A DNA stretch of 18,119 nt from NCBI GenBank assembly GCA_937894665.1, contig CALAWF010000198.1:1-18119 (forward strand), written 5' to 3'. Under the pieces are notes generated by a model that saw only the letters and a program-made list of their open reading frames with translations, was not told the DNA's origin and searched no databases. The first letter of the stretch is position 1; every line of letters begins with the position of its first letter. This DNA is from an uncultured bacterium. GTDB taxonomy: Bacteria; Cyanobacteriota; Vampirovibrionia; Gastranaerophilales; Gastranaerophilaceae. Shown here piece after piece: positions 1 to 6,984 of the stretch. The translations under genes and the position numbers were made by a program.

Positions 1-1490
1 ACATGAATTTGCCCAATATCTTTAACTCCATCCAAGTCAGCAAGAGTTCTTGCAAGTTTTAATACCCTGTCATATCTTCTTCCTGAGAGTTGATATTTTA
101 CAATTGCGACTTTTAATAGGCTTTGGGATTGCTCATCAACCTTGCAATATTTTTTGATAAGTTTAGAAGTCAATTCGGAATTAGTAAAAATTCCATCATC
201 TTTATACCGCTCTAACTGAATTTCACGAGCTTTTATTACACGCTTTCTAATTGTTGCAGAATCCTCTTCTTTTGCAGTTGAATTTAAAAGTTCTTCCGGA
301 GTAAGACGAGGAACATCAATTTGTAAATCTATCCTATCTAACAACGGACCTGATAGTTTTCCTAAATATCTGCTAATTTGAAAATCCGAACATGTACAAT
401 GCTTTTCCTTATCCCCCAAATATCCACAAGGACAAGGATTCATTGCACCCAACAATATAAATTTGGCAGGATATTTTATTGAATGAGTTGCACGAGAAAT
501 TACAATTTCTCCATCCTCCAACGGCTGACGCAAAACCTCTAATACCGCACGAGGAAACTCTACCATCTCATCTAAAAATAAAACTCCTCGATGTGCAAGA
601 GTAATTTCTCCGGGTTTAGGATTACTTCCCCCTCCAATAATCCCATTTGCGGAAGCGGTATGATGAACAGCCCTAAACGGTCGTTTAGACATCAACGGTT
701 CTTCTTGAGATAACAAACCACAGATACTATAAATCTTTGTTAATTCTAAGGCTTCCGAAAGTGTTAGGGGCGGCAGAATTGAAGGAAAACACTTAGCCAT
801 CAATGTTTTACCTGAACCAGGAGAACCAACCATCAACATATTATGTCCGCCGGCAGCTGCAATTTCAAGAGCTTTTTTTGCTTTTTGTTGTCCTTTTACA
901 TCTTTAAAATCATATTGATATTCAACTTCTGACTGAGAAGTCAAATAAGCGTGAACATCAATTTTCAATGGTAAAATTTTTGTTTCAATAAAATGATTTA
1001 CAACATCAGTTAAATGCTCCGCAGGATAAATATTAACCCCATCAATTAAAGCCGCTTCTTTCGCATTGGATTTTGGAACAACAATATCAACAATACCTGC
1101 TTCTTTTAGCCCTAAAACGAGCGGAAGAACACCATTTACCCCTCTAATTAAACCGTCAAGAGCAAGCTCTCCAATAAAAGAATAATTTTTTATCTTTTCC
1201 CAATCAAGAACTTCTTCTTCCGTCAGAATTCCGATTGCTATAGGCAAATCAAAGCCAGTGCCGGCTTTTTTCAAATCCGCAGGAGCCAGATTTATAACAA
1301 CTTTTTTAGAAGGGAAAGTATAACCCGAATTTTTTATGGCAGATTTTACCCTATCACGAGCTTCATTTACGGCAGTATCAGGAAGTCCAACAATTGACAT
1401 TCCAGGAAGAGAATTCACAACATCTGTTTCTACCAAAACTTCGTAAGCATTTAATCCGATAACTGTTCCTGATTTAACCCTATTAACCAT
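1..1490 (-). CDS. comM: ComM/YifB-family AAA+ ATPase (Mg-chelatase-like), 3' end cut off by window
   Basis: Reading the minus strand from the ATG at 1490 gives about 496 residues without a stop, running off the left edge. The family is usually about 500-510 residues, so only a short C-terminal piece is missing. The N-terminal ChlI/Lon-like domain (about 1-180) is followed by the AAA+ core with Walker A GSPGSGKT at residues 222-229, Walker B GVLFLDEM, and the family motif AMNPCPCGYLGD with a nearby CTC. These are YifB/ComM hallmarks. In Gram-negative bacteria ComM is a hexameric helicase that promotes branch migration during integration of transforming DNA; that role is known for the family and inferred here. 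The gene is divergent from the M16-like gene, and the two ATG-proximal regions share an 84-bp intergenic space. A minus-strand TATAAT at 1512-1517 is a candidate -10 box. Confidence 0.93.
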   Translation of the reverse strand, partial: MVNRVKSGTVIGLNAYEVLVETDVVNSLPGMSIVGLPDTAVNEARDRVKSAIKNSGYTFPSKKVVINLAPADLKKAGTGFDLPIAIGILTEEEVLDWEKIKNYSFIGELALDGLIRGVNGVLPLVLGLKEAGIVDIVVPKSNAKEAALIDGVNIYPAEHLTDVVNHFIETKILPLKIDVHAYLTSQSEVEYQYDFKDVKGQQKAKKALEIAAAGGHNMLMVGSPGSGKTLMAKCFPSILPPLTLSEALELTKIYSICGLLSQEEPLMSKRPFRAVHHTASANGIIGGGSNPKPGEITLAHRGVLFLDEMVEFPRAVLEVLRQPLEDGEIVISRATHSIKYPAKFILLGAMNPCPCGYLGDKEKHCTCSDFQISRYLGKLSGPLLDRIDLQIDVPRLTPEELLNSTAKEEDSATIRKRVIKAREIQLERYKDDGIFTNSELTSKLIKKYCKVDEQSQSLLKVAIVKYQLSGRRYDRVLKLARTLADLDGVKDIGQIH

Positions 1491-1500
1491 ATGGCTAGTA

Positions 1501-1544
1501 TAACACGAAAGATTATAATTTGTATTTTAGCTAAAATCGTGTTA
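1501..1544. promoter_or_regulatory. Divergent promoter region with 8-bp inverted repeat
   Basis: TAACACGA at 1501-1508 is mirrored exactly by TCGTGTTA at 1537-1544, with a 28-bp spacer. The repeat lies in the space between comM (-) and the M16-like gene (+). Inside it is a minus-strand TATAAT (1512-1517). On the plus strand, TAAAAT (1543-1548) has a weak TTG-containing -35 (1520-1525) 17 bp upstream. The two arms therefore flank or touch both putative -10 boxes. No known operator family was recognised. Confidence 0.35.
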
Positions 1545-1574
1545 AAATGTTGCAATATAAGAGAGAGCGAAGGT

Positions 1575-2748
1575 ATGACAAAAGAAATTTCAACACTTAA
1601 AAATAAAATCGAATATATCTATAAAAAGAATGACAATACACCTAGAATAGCATTGTGCTTTAATCTTTCAGTAAATGAGCCTGAAAAAACTCCTGGAGTT
1701 TATTCTTTGATGGCAAGACTTCTATTGCAAGGTACAAAAAACTATTCATCAGAAGAATTAGCAAATGAATTCGAAAAATATGCAATCGATTTTTCAAGTG
1801 AAATTTTTCCAAATTATTTGAGATTAAAATTTGTATGCCTTAATGAAGATTTTTCAAAAGCCATAGAATTGATGAATGAAGTAATCACAAATTCTACCTT
1901 TGAAGAATTTGAAAAAGAAAGAATTAAATTAAAAGGAGAAATTACCGCCGAATTGGATTCTCCTAAATCACTACTACGGCACATCTTTAACAATTGCTCT
2001 TAAAAATCTTGATAATATTACTAAAGAAGATGTTATCAAGGCATATAACCAAATCATGAATAACAGCAAAAAAAGTCTTGCAATCGTTGGTGCATTAAGC
2101 AAAGAGGATGTAATTCCTCAAATTGAAAATACAATTGGAGAATTACCGGAATCTGTTGATGGCAATTTTAAAATTGAAAAACCGGAATTAAAAGAAAGAA
2201 AAGAAGTAGAACTTCACAAGGATAATCTTAATCAAGCACATATAATCAAAGGTTGGCAAGTTCCAACATTCGGAACAGAAGAATACCCAGCACTTGTGTT
2301 ATTAAATATTATCTTAGGAGCTTGTGGATTGTCTTCAAGATTATTCCTAGAACTTCGAGATAAAAAAGGTCTTGCGTATGTTGTAAGAAGTTCTTATGAA
2401 ACATTTAAACTCGCAGCAAACTTCATGATTTATATTGCTACAGAACCTAAAAACATTGAAGTGTCCCTAAAAGGTTTCAATGAAGAAATAGAAAAAATCA
2501 AAACAATTCCTGTTTCAGAACAAGAACTTAACGATGCTAAAAATAACCTTATCGGCAAATGTGCATTCATTGAAGAAACAAATATTCAACAGGCTTGCGG
2601 ATATGCCAAATATGGTGTTCTTGGTCTAGGTTTTGACTATTCTGAAAGAATGAAAGAAAGTGTTAAAAAAGTTACACCTGAACAAATCTTGAATTGTGCA
2701 AAAAAATGCTTCACAGATATTTATGTAACTTCTATTATCAAACCATAA
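1575..2748 (+). pseudogene. M16-family (insulinase-like) peptidase homologue, frameshifted by an internal deletion; non-catalytic type
   Basis: The upstream half reads from ATG 1575 (purine-rich AAGG just upstream) to a stop at 2001-2003. The downstream half continues the same protein in the +1 frame: from about 1966 that frame reads NHYYGTSLTIALKNLDNITK, then passes the ATG at 2056 and runs to 2748. HYYG followed by NLDNITKEDV is a typical M16 segment, yet it follows DSPKS directly, where homologues usually have a dozen or so more residues. This points to a small out-of-frame deletion near 1968. The zinc motif HxxEH is absent: the matching stretch reads YSLMAR before LLLQGTKNYS. The C-terminal half keeps LRDKKGLAYVV, the Arg/Tyr substrate-binding region. 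That pattern marks the non-catalytic partner of two-gene M16 peptidases, but no catalytic partner lies in the window. An alternative ATG at 1491 adds residues unlike the family. An assembly or sequencing error is possible. Confidence 0.8.
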
Positions 2749-2770
2749 CACAATTAGCTAATAGTTTTTT

Positions 2771-2801
2771 CTCTCAAAATTTTAAATAATTTTTTTGAGA
2801 G
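2771..2801 (+). promoter_or_regulatory. Hairpin sequestering the Shine-Dalgarno of the OmpA-like gene
   Basis: CTCTCAAAA (2771-2779) pairs perfectly with TTTTGAGAG (2793-2801) around an AT-rich loop. The 3' arm contains most of the ribosome-binding site GAGAGG (2797-2802), which sits 8 nt before the GTG start at 2811. There is no following U-tract, so this is not a normal terminator. The structure would hide the ribosome-binding site when folded; a regulatory role is inference. Confidence 0.45.
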
Positions 2802-2810
2802 GATTATAAA

Positions 2811-3362
2811 GTGAAAAACAAATTCAAAAGAATTAAATATAGCATTTTTTTAGTAATCCTTTTGAGTTTAAGCGTGCAAGTTAATGCAACAGAGCATAAA
2901 CTTGCCACAACGATTTATTCCCAACAAACAAATGATATAGAAACTATTTTTAAAAATATCTTATCACCTTTTGAAAGTATTATCTATTCAAATACCCCTC
3001 AAGGATTGATTATAAGCGTCGATAGCAATTTATTTTTCTCCGAAAGTCAAATAGAATTATTAAATACTGGAAAAATCTTTCTCCAAAAAATTGCAAACGC
3101 TTTGAACCAAATTCCCAATAATCTTGTTATAGAGGTAAACTCAGATAAGACAAATTGTTCAAATGAAATGCAAAACTGGGAATTAACAACAATTCAAGCA
3201 GGACAAATTGCCAAATATCTTATTATCCAAGAAAAAATTAGCCCAAATAGAATACAGGCAATAGGCTTTGGCGAAATTAGTCCCAATTTACCAAAAGAAA
3301 TCACTTTTCCTAATAGAATAGATTTTATAATTTTAAATTATGAAAGCATTCCGCAAAACTAA
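2811..3362 (+). CDS. Exported OmpA-like C-terminal-domain protein
   Basis: This 183-residue protein starts at GTG 2811 behind GAGAGG. Residues 1-26 form a signal peptide (basic start, hydrophobic core, cleavage near VNA). About 66-178 resembles the OmpA/MotB peptidoglycan-binding domain: GLIISVDSNLFF opens it, NWELTTIQAGQIAKYLI (122-138) matches the 'weLS..RA..v..yl' helix, and NRIQAIGFGE matches the 'ri...G.Ge..P' turn. The family's TD is SD here (Asp112 kept), but the diaminopimelate-contacting Arg of 'RA' is Gln129, and the 'eGhtD' context is lost. Binding to peptidoglycan may therefore be weakened or altered. The gene converges with the sigma gene, with a 4-nt overlap of the stops. It likely acts in the periplasm or at the outer membrane. 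Family assignment is moderately strong; function is unknown. Confidence 0.75.
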   Translation: MKNKFKRIKYSIFLVILLSLSVQVNATEHKLATTIYSQQTNDIETIFKNILSPFESIIYSNTPQGLIISVDSNLFFSESQIELLNTGKIFLQKIANALNQIPNNLVIEVNSDKTNCSNEMQNWELTTIQAGQIAKYLIIQEKISPNRIQAIGFGEISPNLPKEITFPNRIDFIILNYESIPQN

Positions 3363-4183
3363 ACAATTGCTTTTTGCAAACGAGAGCTGCGATTTTCGTT
3401 AAGAATATTTTTCAACTTCATAATACCTTGAGCATGAAGCTGACAAACTCTTGATTCAGACATTCCCAAAGTTTCACCAATTTCCTTCATCGTCATATTT
3501 TCTTGGTAGTAAAGAACCATCAAAACTCTTTCTCTTTCAGGAAGTCGTTGCAATGCTCTTTGCAAATCGTTTTTAACACTCTTTTCTTCCATTCGTTCTT
3601 GAGGTGTTAATTTATTAGAATCTTCGACAGTATCAATAATTTCCATACTATCCTCAGAACTACCACGCTTATCGTAAATTGAAGTTACCGTAATATCTTC
3701 AGAAATAATTTGATTAACTTTTTCCACATCCATATCCAAATAATTTGCGATTTCAGAAGATGTAGGAACTCTGCCTAATTCTTGTTTCAAAATTTCTGTA
3801 GCTTGTTTAATATCTTTGATTTTCTTTCTTACTGTACGTGGCAAAAAGTCTTGAGCTCTAATTTTATCTAAAATTGCACCACGAATTCTGATAAGAGCAT
3901 ATGTTTCAAATCTTGTATTATGTTGAGGAGAAAAGCGTTCAACAGCATTGATTAAACCTTCAACACCATAACCGGCAATATCTTCAACCGAAATTGTTGC
4001 AGGAAGAGAAACCCTTACACGTCCAACAGCGTAACGAACAAGATAAATATATTGTACGATAATTTCATCTCTTGCATGTTTATTTGATTTGTCAGCAAGA
4101 TATTTTTCCCACAAACTTGTGAGTTCATCTTCTGATAAACGTTTTATGCTATTGTAAGAGGAAAAATCAAAATTCTGTTCCAT
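3359..4183 (-). CDS. fliA: FliA/WhiG-type (sigma-28, group 3) RNA polymerase sigma factor
   Basis: The protein has 274 residues from ATG 4183. A TTG 12 nt upstream would add four residues but has a poorly spaced ribosome-binding site, so ATG is preferred. Region 2 holds LVRYAVGRVRVSLPATISVEDIAG broken as family-typical segments, and RIRGAILDKIRAQDFLPR, the signature of FliA/WhiG/SigD factors. Region 3 contains LGRVPTSSEIANYL. Region 4 ends with the helix-turn-helix MTMKEIGETLGMSESRVCQL. Such factors direct core polymerase to TAAA / GCCGATAA promoters: flagellar genes in many bacteria, while the cyanobacterial group-3 factor SigF controls pili. A matching promoter lies at 6921-6948. No anti-sigma FlgM-like gene is seen next to it. 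The symbol denotes the family; its regulon is not known from this window. Confidence 0.85.
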   Translation of the reverse strand: MEQNFDFSSYNSIKRLSEDELTSLWEKYLADKSNKHARDEIIVQYIYLVRYAVGRVRVSLPATISVEDIAGYGVEGLINAVERFSPQHNTRFETYALIRIRGAILDKIRAQDFLPRTVRKKIKDIKQATEILKQELGRVPTSSEIANYLDMDVEKVNQIISEDITVTSIYDKRGSSEDSMEIIDTVEDSNKLTPQERMEEKSVKNDLQRALQRLPERERVLMVLYYQENMTMKEIGETLGMSESRVCQLHAQGIMKLKNILNENRSSRLQKAIV

Positions 4184-4381
4184 TAACCTGCCCAATTCCT
4201 TATTTATTACATATCTATTCTATAATATTACAATTTATTAACATCATTTAAAAAGATGAAAACATCACTTATTTATTAAAGGTTTTCTAATACATGTAGT
4301 CGAAGAATAAGAATTGGCATGCTACTTTAAACTATAAAATCAGGTTAAAACACCATATTTATCAAGGAATTTCCAAACACA

Positions 4382-4415
4382 AAAAACGGAACACCATGAC
4401 CGGTATTCCGTTTTT
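4382..4415 (-). terminator. Rho-independent terminator after the small exported protein gene
   Basis: AAAAACGGAA (4382-4391) pairs with TTCCGTTTTT (4406-4415). An inner ACC/GGT extends the stem after one mismatch, leaving a 6-nt loop. Read on the minus strand, the stem ends in a run of six T, 23 nt after the stop of the gene at 4438. The T-run on the other side could allow bidirectional use. It separates this gene from the sigma gene downstream. Confidence 0.85.
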
Positions 4416-4437
4416 AAGATACAAATATTATTACTTA

Positions 4438-4788
4438 TTAGAAGTAAGATTTTGTTCCTTTTCCACCCGGATTCCAATAAGAGTTACCTTGGCTCATTTG
4501 TTTAGTACGAATTCTAACTCTTGGTTGGCGTTTTTCCGGAACCGGTTTACCTTCTGCTGCGGCATTTTGAGGAACCATGTTTGCTCCTAATTGAGGTGTA
4601 TATGTAGCTTCATAAACACCGTTTGTTCCTTGAACAGTAACTTGTGGAGCATTAACTGTCCCACGAGTTGTTGTTGGAACAGTATTAACTAACTCAGATG
4701 GAGTTAGCGGGTCTAACAATAATGGTTCTGTTGCAAATGCTGCCCCAGAGAATGAAATTAATGTTACTAATAATACTAATTTTTTCAT
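4438..4788 (-). CDS. Small exported protein of unknown family
   Basis: The start chosen is ATG 4788, with AGGAG seven nt or so upstream; longer readings to 4854 would run through the promoter. The 116-residue product begins with a clear signal peptide (MKKLVLLVTL, cleavage about AFA-TEP at residue 19). The mature part is Pro/Thr/Val-rich, then basic (KRQPRVRIRTKQ), and ends NSYWNPGGKGTKSYF. It has no cysteine and no further membrane segment. I do not recognise the family. With its own consensus-like promoter and strong terminator it is a monocistronic, probably well-expressed periplasmic or surface protein. The basic stretch could contact nucleic acid, glycan or acidic polymer, but that is speculation. 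Confidence 0.75.
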   Translation of the reverse strand: MKKLVLLVTLISFSGAAFATEPLLLDPLTPSELVNTVPTTTRGTVNAPQVTVQGTNGVYEATYTPQLGANMVPQNAAAEGKPVPEKRQPRVRIRTKQMSQGNSYWNPGGKGTKSYF

Positions 4789-4825
4789 TTTATGACTCCT
4801 GTTTTGTATTTTTCTTATTAATATA

Positions 4826-4854
4826 CTTATATAACGTATTTGTATAAAAATCAA
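4826..4854 (-). promoter_or_regulatory. Sigma-70-type promoter of the small exported protein gene
   Basis: On the minus strand, TTGATT (-35, 4849-4854) and TATAAG (-10, 4826-4831) are 17 bp apart. They match 4/6 and 5/6 of the consensus. The boxes lie about 40 nt upstream of the ATG at 4788. Confidence 0.6.
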
Positions 4855-4903
4855 ACAAAAATTAATTTGTTATATAATTATAAAAACAAGAGGGGTTAAA
4901 AAA

Positions 4904-5749
4904 GTGCGTGAAAGATTACCTGAATATTTAAAAAGACCAATTATTGATACTGAAAAAACAAGAACAGTAAGAAAAATCCTAAAAACAAACTGTTTAAATA
5001 CTGTTTGTGAAAACGCACGTTGTCCAAATAAAAATGAATGTTACACAAAACATACCGCAACATTCCTCATCATGGGCGGAGTTTGTACAAGAAATTGCAA
5101 ATACTGCAACATCTCATGCCAAAAGCCAGAACCTCTTGATACAGAAGAACCAAAACATATTGCTAAAGCAGTAAAAGATTTAGGGTTAAAATATGCAGTA
5201 ATTACCTCTGTTACCAGAGATGATTTGCCTGATGGCGGGGCAGAACACTTTGCACAATGTATTGAAGAAATCCGCAAAACTTCTCCAAATACAAAAATTG
5301 AAATCCTAACTCCGGATTTTAAAGGAAATATTGAATCTTTAAACACAATAATAAAAGCCCATCCGGATGTATTTAATCATAATATTGAAGCCGTTCGTGA
5401 AATATTCAAAACTGTTCGTCCACAAGGAAATTATGATACCTCTCTTAAGGTTTTAAAATATGTAAAAGAAAACAGCAATATAAAAACAAAATCAGGATTA
5501 ATTATCGGGCTTAGTGAAACTTTTGAACAAATCAAAGAAACTTTTAAAGATTTATATAATGTAGGTTGTGATATTCTTACTGTAGGTCAATACATTCAAC
5601 CGTCCAAAGAACATTATCCGGTTGGGAAATATTATACACTAGAAGAATATGAAGAATTAAAAAAACTTGCAGCATCTGTTGGAATTAAGAATTACCAAAT
5701 AGGACCACTTGTCAGAAGTTCATACAATGCCGCAAGTTTAATGGAATAG
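4904..5749 (+). CDS. lipA: Lipoyl synthase (radical SAM)
   Basis: LipA inserts two sulfurs into protein-bound octanoyl groups to make lipoate for 2-oxoacid dehydrogenases and the glycine cleavage system. The 281-residue protein starts at GTG 4904 with GAGGGG 8 nt upstream. The auxiliary-cluster motif CX4CX5C is present as Cys35, Cys40 and Cys46 (CENARCPNKNEC). The radical-SAM CX3CX2C is Cys61, Cys65 and Cys68 (CTRNCKYC). The C-terminal RSSY at 271-274 carries the serine that ligates the auxiliary cluster. All key residues and the usual length are present, so it should be active. No lipB or lplA lies next to it. A TATAAT at 4873-4878 is a plausible -10 box, with no good -35. Confidence 0.97.
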   Translation: MRERLPEYLKRPIIDTEKTRTVRKILKTNCLNTVCENARCPNKNECYTKHTATFLIMGGVCTRNCKYCNISCQKPEPLDTEEPKHIAKAVKDLGLKYAVITSVTRDDLPDGGAEHFAQCIEEIRKTSPNTKIEILTPDFKGNIESLNTIIKAHPDVFNHNIEAVREIFKTVRPQGNYDTSLKVLKYVKENSNIKTKSGLIIGLSETFEQIKETFKDLYNVGCDILTVGQYIQPSKEHYPVGKYYTLEEYEELKKLAASVGIKNYQIGPLVRSSYNAASLME

Positions 5750-5761
5750 ACGAAGAAATGA

Positions 5762-6223
5762 CTATTTTAACTTTTTAACAACCTTATCTGTAATATCTTC
5801 CCCTCCGGAAATCACCATGCCTGTCGGGAGAACAAGGTTATAATTTTCTTGCTTTGCCTCATTAGAAATCAATGTGCGAATTTTATTAGTAATTTTCGTA
5901 ATCTTACTGTTATATTCATCTTCCATCTGCTGCTTTTGAGATTCTATTTGTTTTCGATAAACAGCTTCCTTTTGCAAGGCTTTATTTCTATCTGTTTCAT
6001 TGACTATCTCATTTTGAGCCTTTGAAATAAGGGTATTTAATTCTTCCATCTTTTTATCTTGAGAAATTTTTAGAGTTTGCATTTCAGGAGATTTAGACAA
6101 AATCGTTGGAACATCGACAACCGCAACTTTGTATCGTGGAAGAGATACCGCTACATTATTCACGTTATACCCCACAAAAAACACCAATATACATGCCAGA
6201 ATAAACCAAAAATTATTTTTCAT
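5762..6223 (-). CDS. Skp/OmpH-family periplasmic chaperone-like protein
   Basis: The start is ATG 6223, with GGTGGGG about 6 nt upstream; the longer reading to 6256 is disfavoured. The 153 residues begin with a hydrophobic signal or anchor (about 5-20), then YKVAVVDVPTILSKSPEMQ, the family's opening strand. A Lys/Glu/Gln-rich coiled coil follows (about 50-115). The end, VLPTGMVISGGEDITDKVV, is the typical OmpH finish ('vl....vlyg..DiT..v'). Skp proteins hold unfolded outer-membrane proteins in the periplasm. The usual Skp neighbours (bamA, lpxD) are absent. It lies convergent to lipA with a 12-nt gap. The protein may remain anchored, as there is no clear AxA cleavage site. Confidence 0.8.
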   Translation of the reverse strand: MKNNFWFILACILVFFVGYNVNNVAVSLPRYKVAVVDVPTILSKSPEMQTLKISQDKKMEELNTLISKAQNEIVNETDRNKALQKEAVYRKQIESQKQQMEDEYNSKITKITNKIRTLISNEAKQENYNLVLPTGMVISGGEDITDKVVKKLK

Positions 6224-6285
6224 TATATCCCCACCCTTTCTGAAAACATTTTTCATATAACATGGAAATTTTAACTTTTAGAAGC

Positions 6286-6311
6286 AAAAAAAAATCCCCC
6301 AAGAAGGGAGA
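6286..6311 (-). terminator. Rho-independent terminator after the cysteine-free unknown protein
   Basis: Read on the minus strand, TCTCCC (6306-6311) pairs with GGGGGA (6295-6300) around a 5-nt loop (one G-U pair). Nine T follow at 6286-6294. It lies about 50 nt after the stop at 6363 and before the Skp-like gene, making 6363-6887 a single-gene transcript. Confidence 0.85.
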
Positions 6312-6362
6312 ATTTGTTTAAAATAATAGTAAACATAAGGAAAGGAAATTTAAGGAAATTTA

Positions 6363-6887
6363 TTAAGAAAAAATACTTTTCAAAGAGTCAACACCCTTAG
6401 TTTCTTCTTTTTCGGATTTACCGGCAAGAAGTTCTCCACGATAGAATGGGTTTGAACCGTCTTTGTCTTTAGAAGCTGCAGCAGCAAAAATGCTGATAAA
6501 ATGAGATGCTGAATTTGTTTCAGTAGCTTTTTGAGTTTCAGTAACAACCTCATTAACTGCAGGCATATATTTACCATCAAGTCTATTTACAACTGATGCT
6601 TGAGAATTCAAATATTGGATAGAAGCTAGTGTAGATTGATTGAATTGGAATTGAACAGAATTGTTCATTGCAATTTGTTTTTGAAGGTTAGTATCAATCT
6701 TGCCTTGGTATAAGTCAACACCTAATTCAACAGGTTTAGCGATTGATTGAACTTGAGCTGCTGAATTATTTGTATAAGATGCACTCTTTTGAGCTGCACG
6801 GCGAAGAATTTCTTGTGATACATCTTTAAGGATAGAAGTATCAATACCGTTTTTGTATAATGAACTATAATTTACATTTAAACTCAT
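6363..6887 (-). CDS. Unrecognised cysteine-free protein under a sigma-28-like promoter
   Basis: The 174-residue product starts at ATG 6887 with AAGGGA 9 nt upstream. It has no signal peptide, no membrane segment, no Cys and no Trp. It is rich in Ser, Asn, Gln and Ala, with Gln/Asn-rich, probably helical stretches around 62-104 and a polar, charged C-terminus (about 140-170) with likely disorder. I do not recognise a family. Absence of Cys and this composition recall flagellar-export and other filament-associated proteins, but no flagellin, hook or FlaG motif is visible. The gene stands alone between a strong terminator and a promoter resembling those read by FliA-type factors, one of which is encoded 2.2 kb away. 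A role in motility or surface structures is inferred from the promoter only. Confidence 0.7.
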   Translation of the reverse strand: MSLNVNYSSLYKNGIDTSILKDVSQEILRRAAQKSASYTNNSAAQVQSIAKPVELGVDLYQGKIDTNLQKQIAMNNSVQFQFNQSTLASIQYLNSQASVVNRLDGKYMPAVNEVVTETQKATETNSASHFISIFAAAASKDKDGSNPFYRGELLAGKSEKEETKGVDSLKSIFS

Positions 6888-6920
6888 TAGATTGTATCCC
6901 TTGGTTTCCTTACAAATATA

Positions 6921-6948
6921 TATTCGGCATCCAACCTAAAAAACTTTA
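6921..6948 (-). promoter_or_regulatory. Sigma-28 (FliA/SigD)-type promoter
   Basis: On the minus strand, TAAAGTTT (6941-6948) is an exact match to the FliA -35 element. Twelve bases further is GCCGAATA (6921-6928), matching GCCGA plus the last base of GCCGATAA. Counted as TAAA-N16-GCCGA, the spacing is within the 14-16 nt known for Bacillus SigD. The expected start of transcription is about 25-30 nt before the ATG at 6887. The -35 lies in a small inverted repeat, CCTAAA/TTTAGG (6935-6950). Confidence 0.65.
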
Positions 6949-6984
6949 GGAAACAATCAAAATTTATTAAGATTTTGTTACAAA

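Noticed and set aside
3359..4195. TTG start at 4195 for the FliA/WhiG sigma gene
   Set aside because: The purine-rich sequence is only one base from the TTG; ATG 4183 is a better codon and gives a family-typical N-terminus.
4256..4267. Short hairpin GATG-AAAA-CATC in the sigma gene leader region
   Set aside because: Only 4-bp arms in AT-rich DNA; expected by chance.
4311..4336. Possible second sigma-28-like promoter (TATAGTTT-N10-GCCAATTC, minus strand) upstream of the sigma gene
   Set aside because: Only partial matches to both boxes and a shorter spacing; it also lies about 130 nt before the start codon. Too weak to call.
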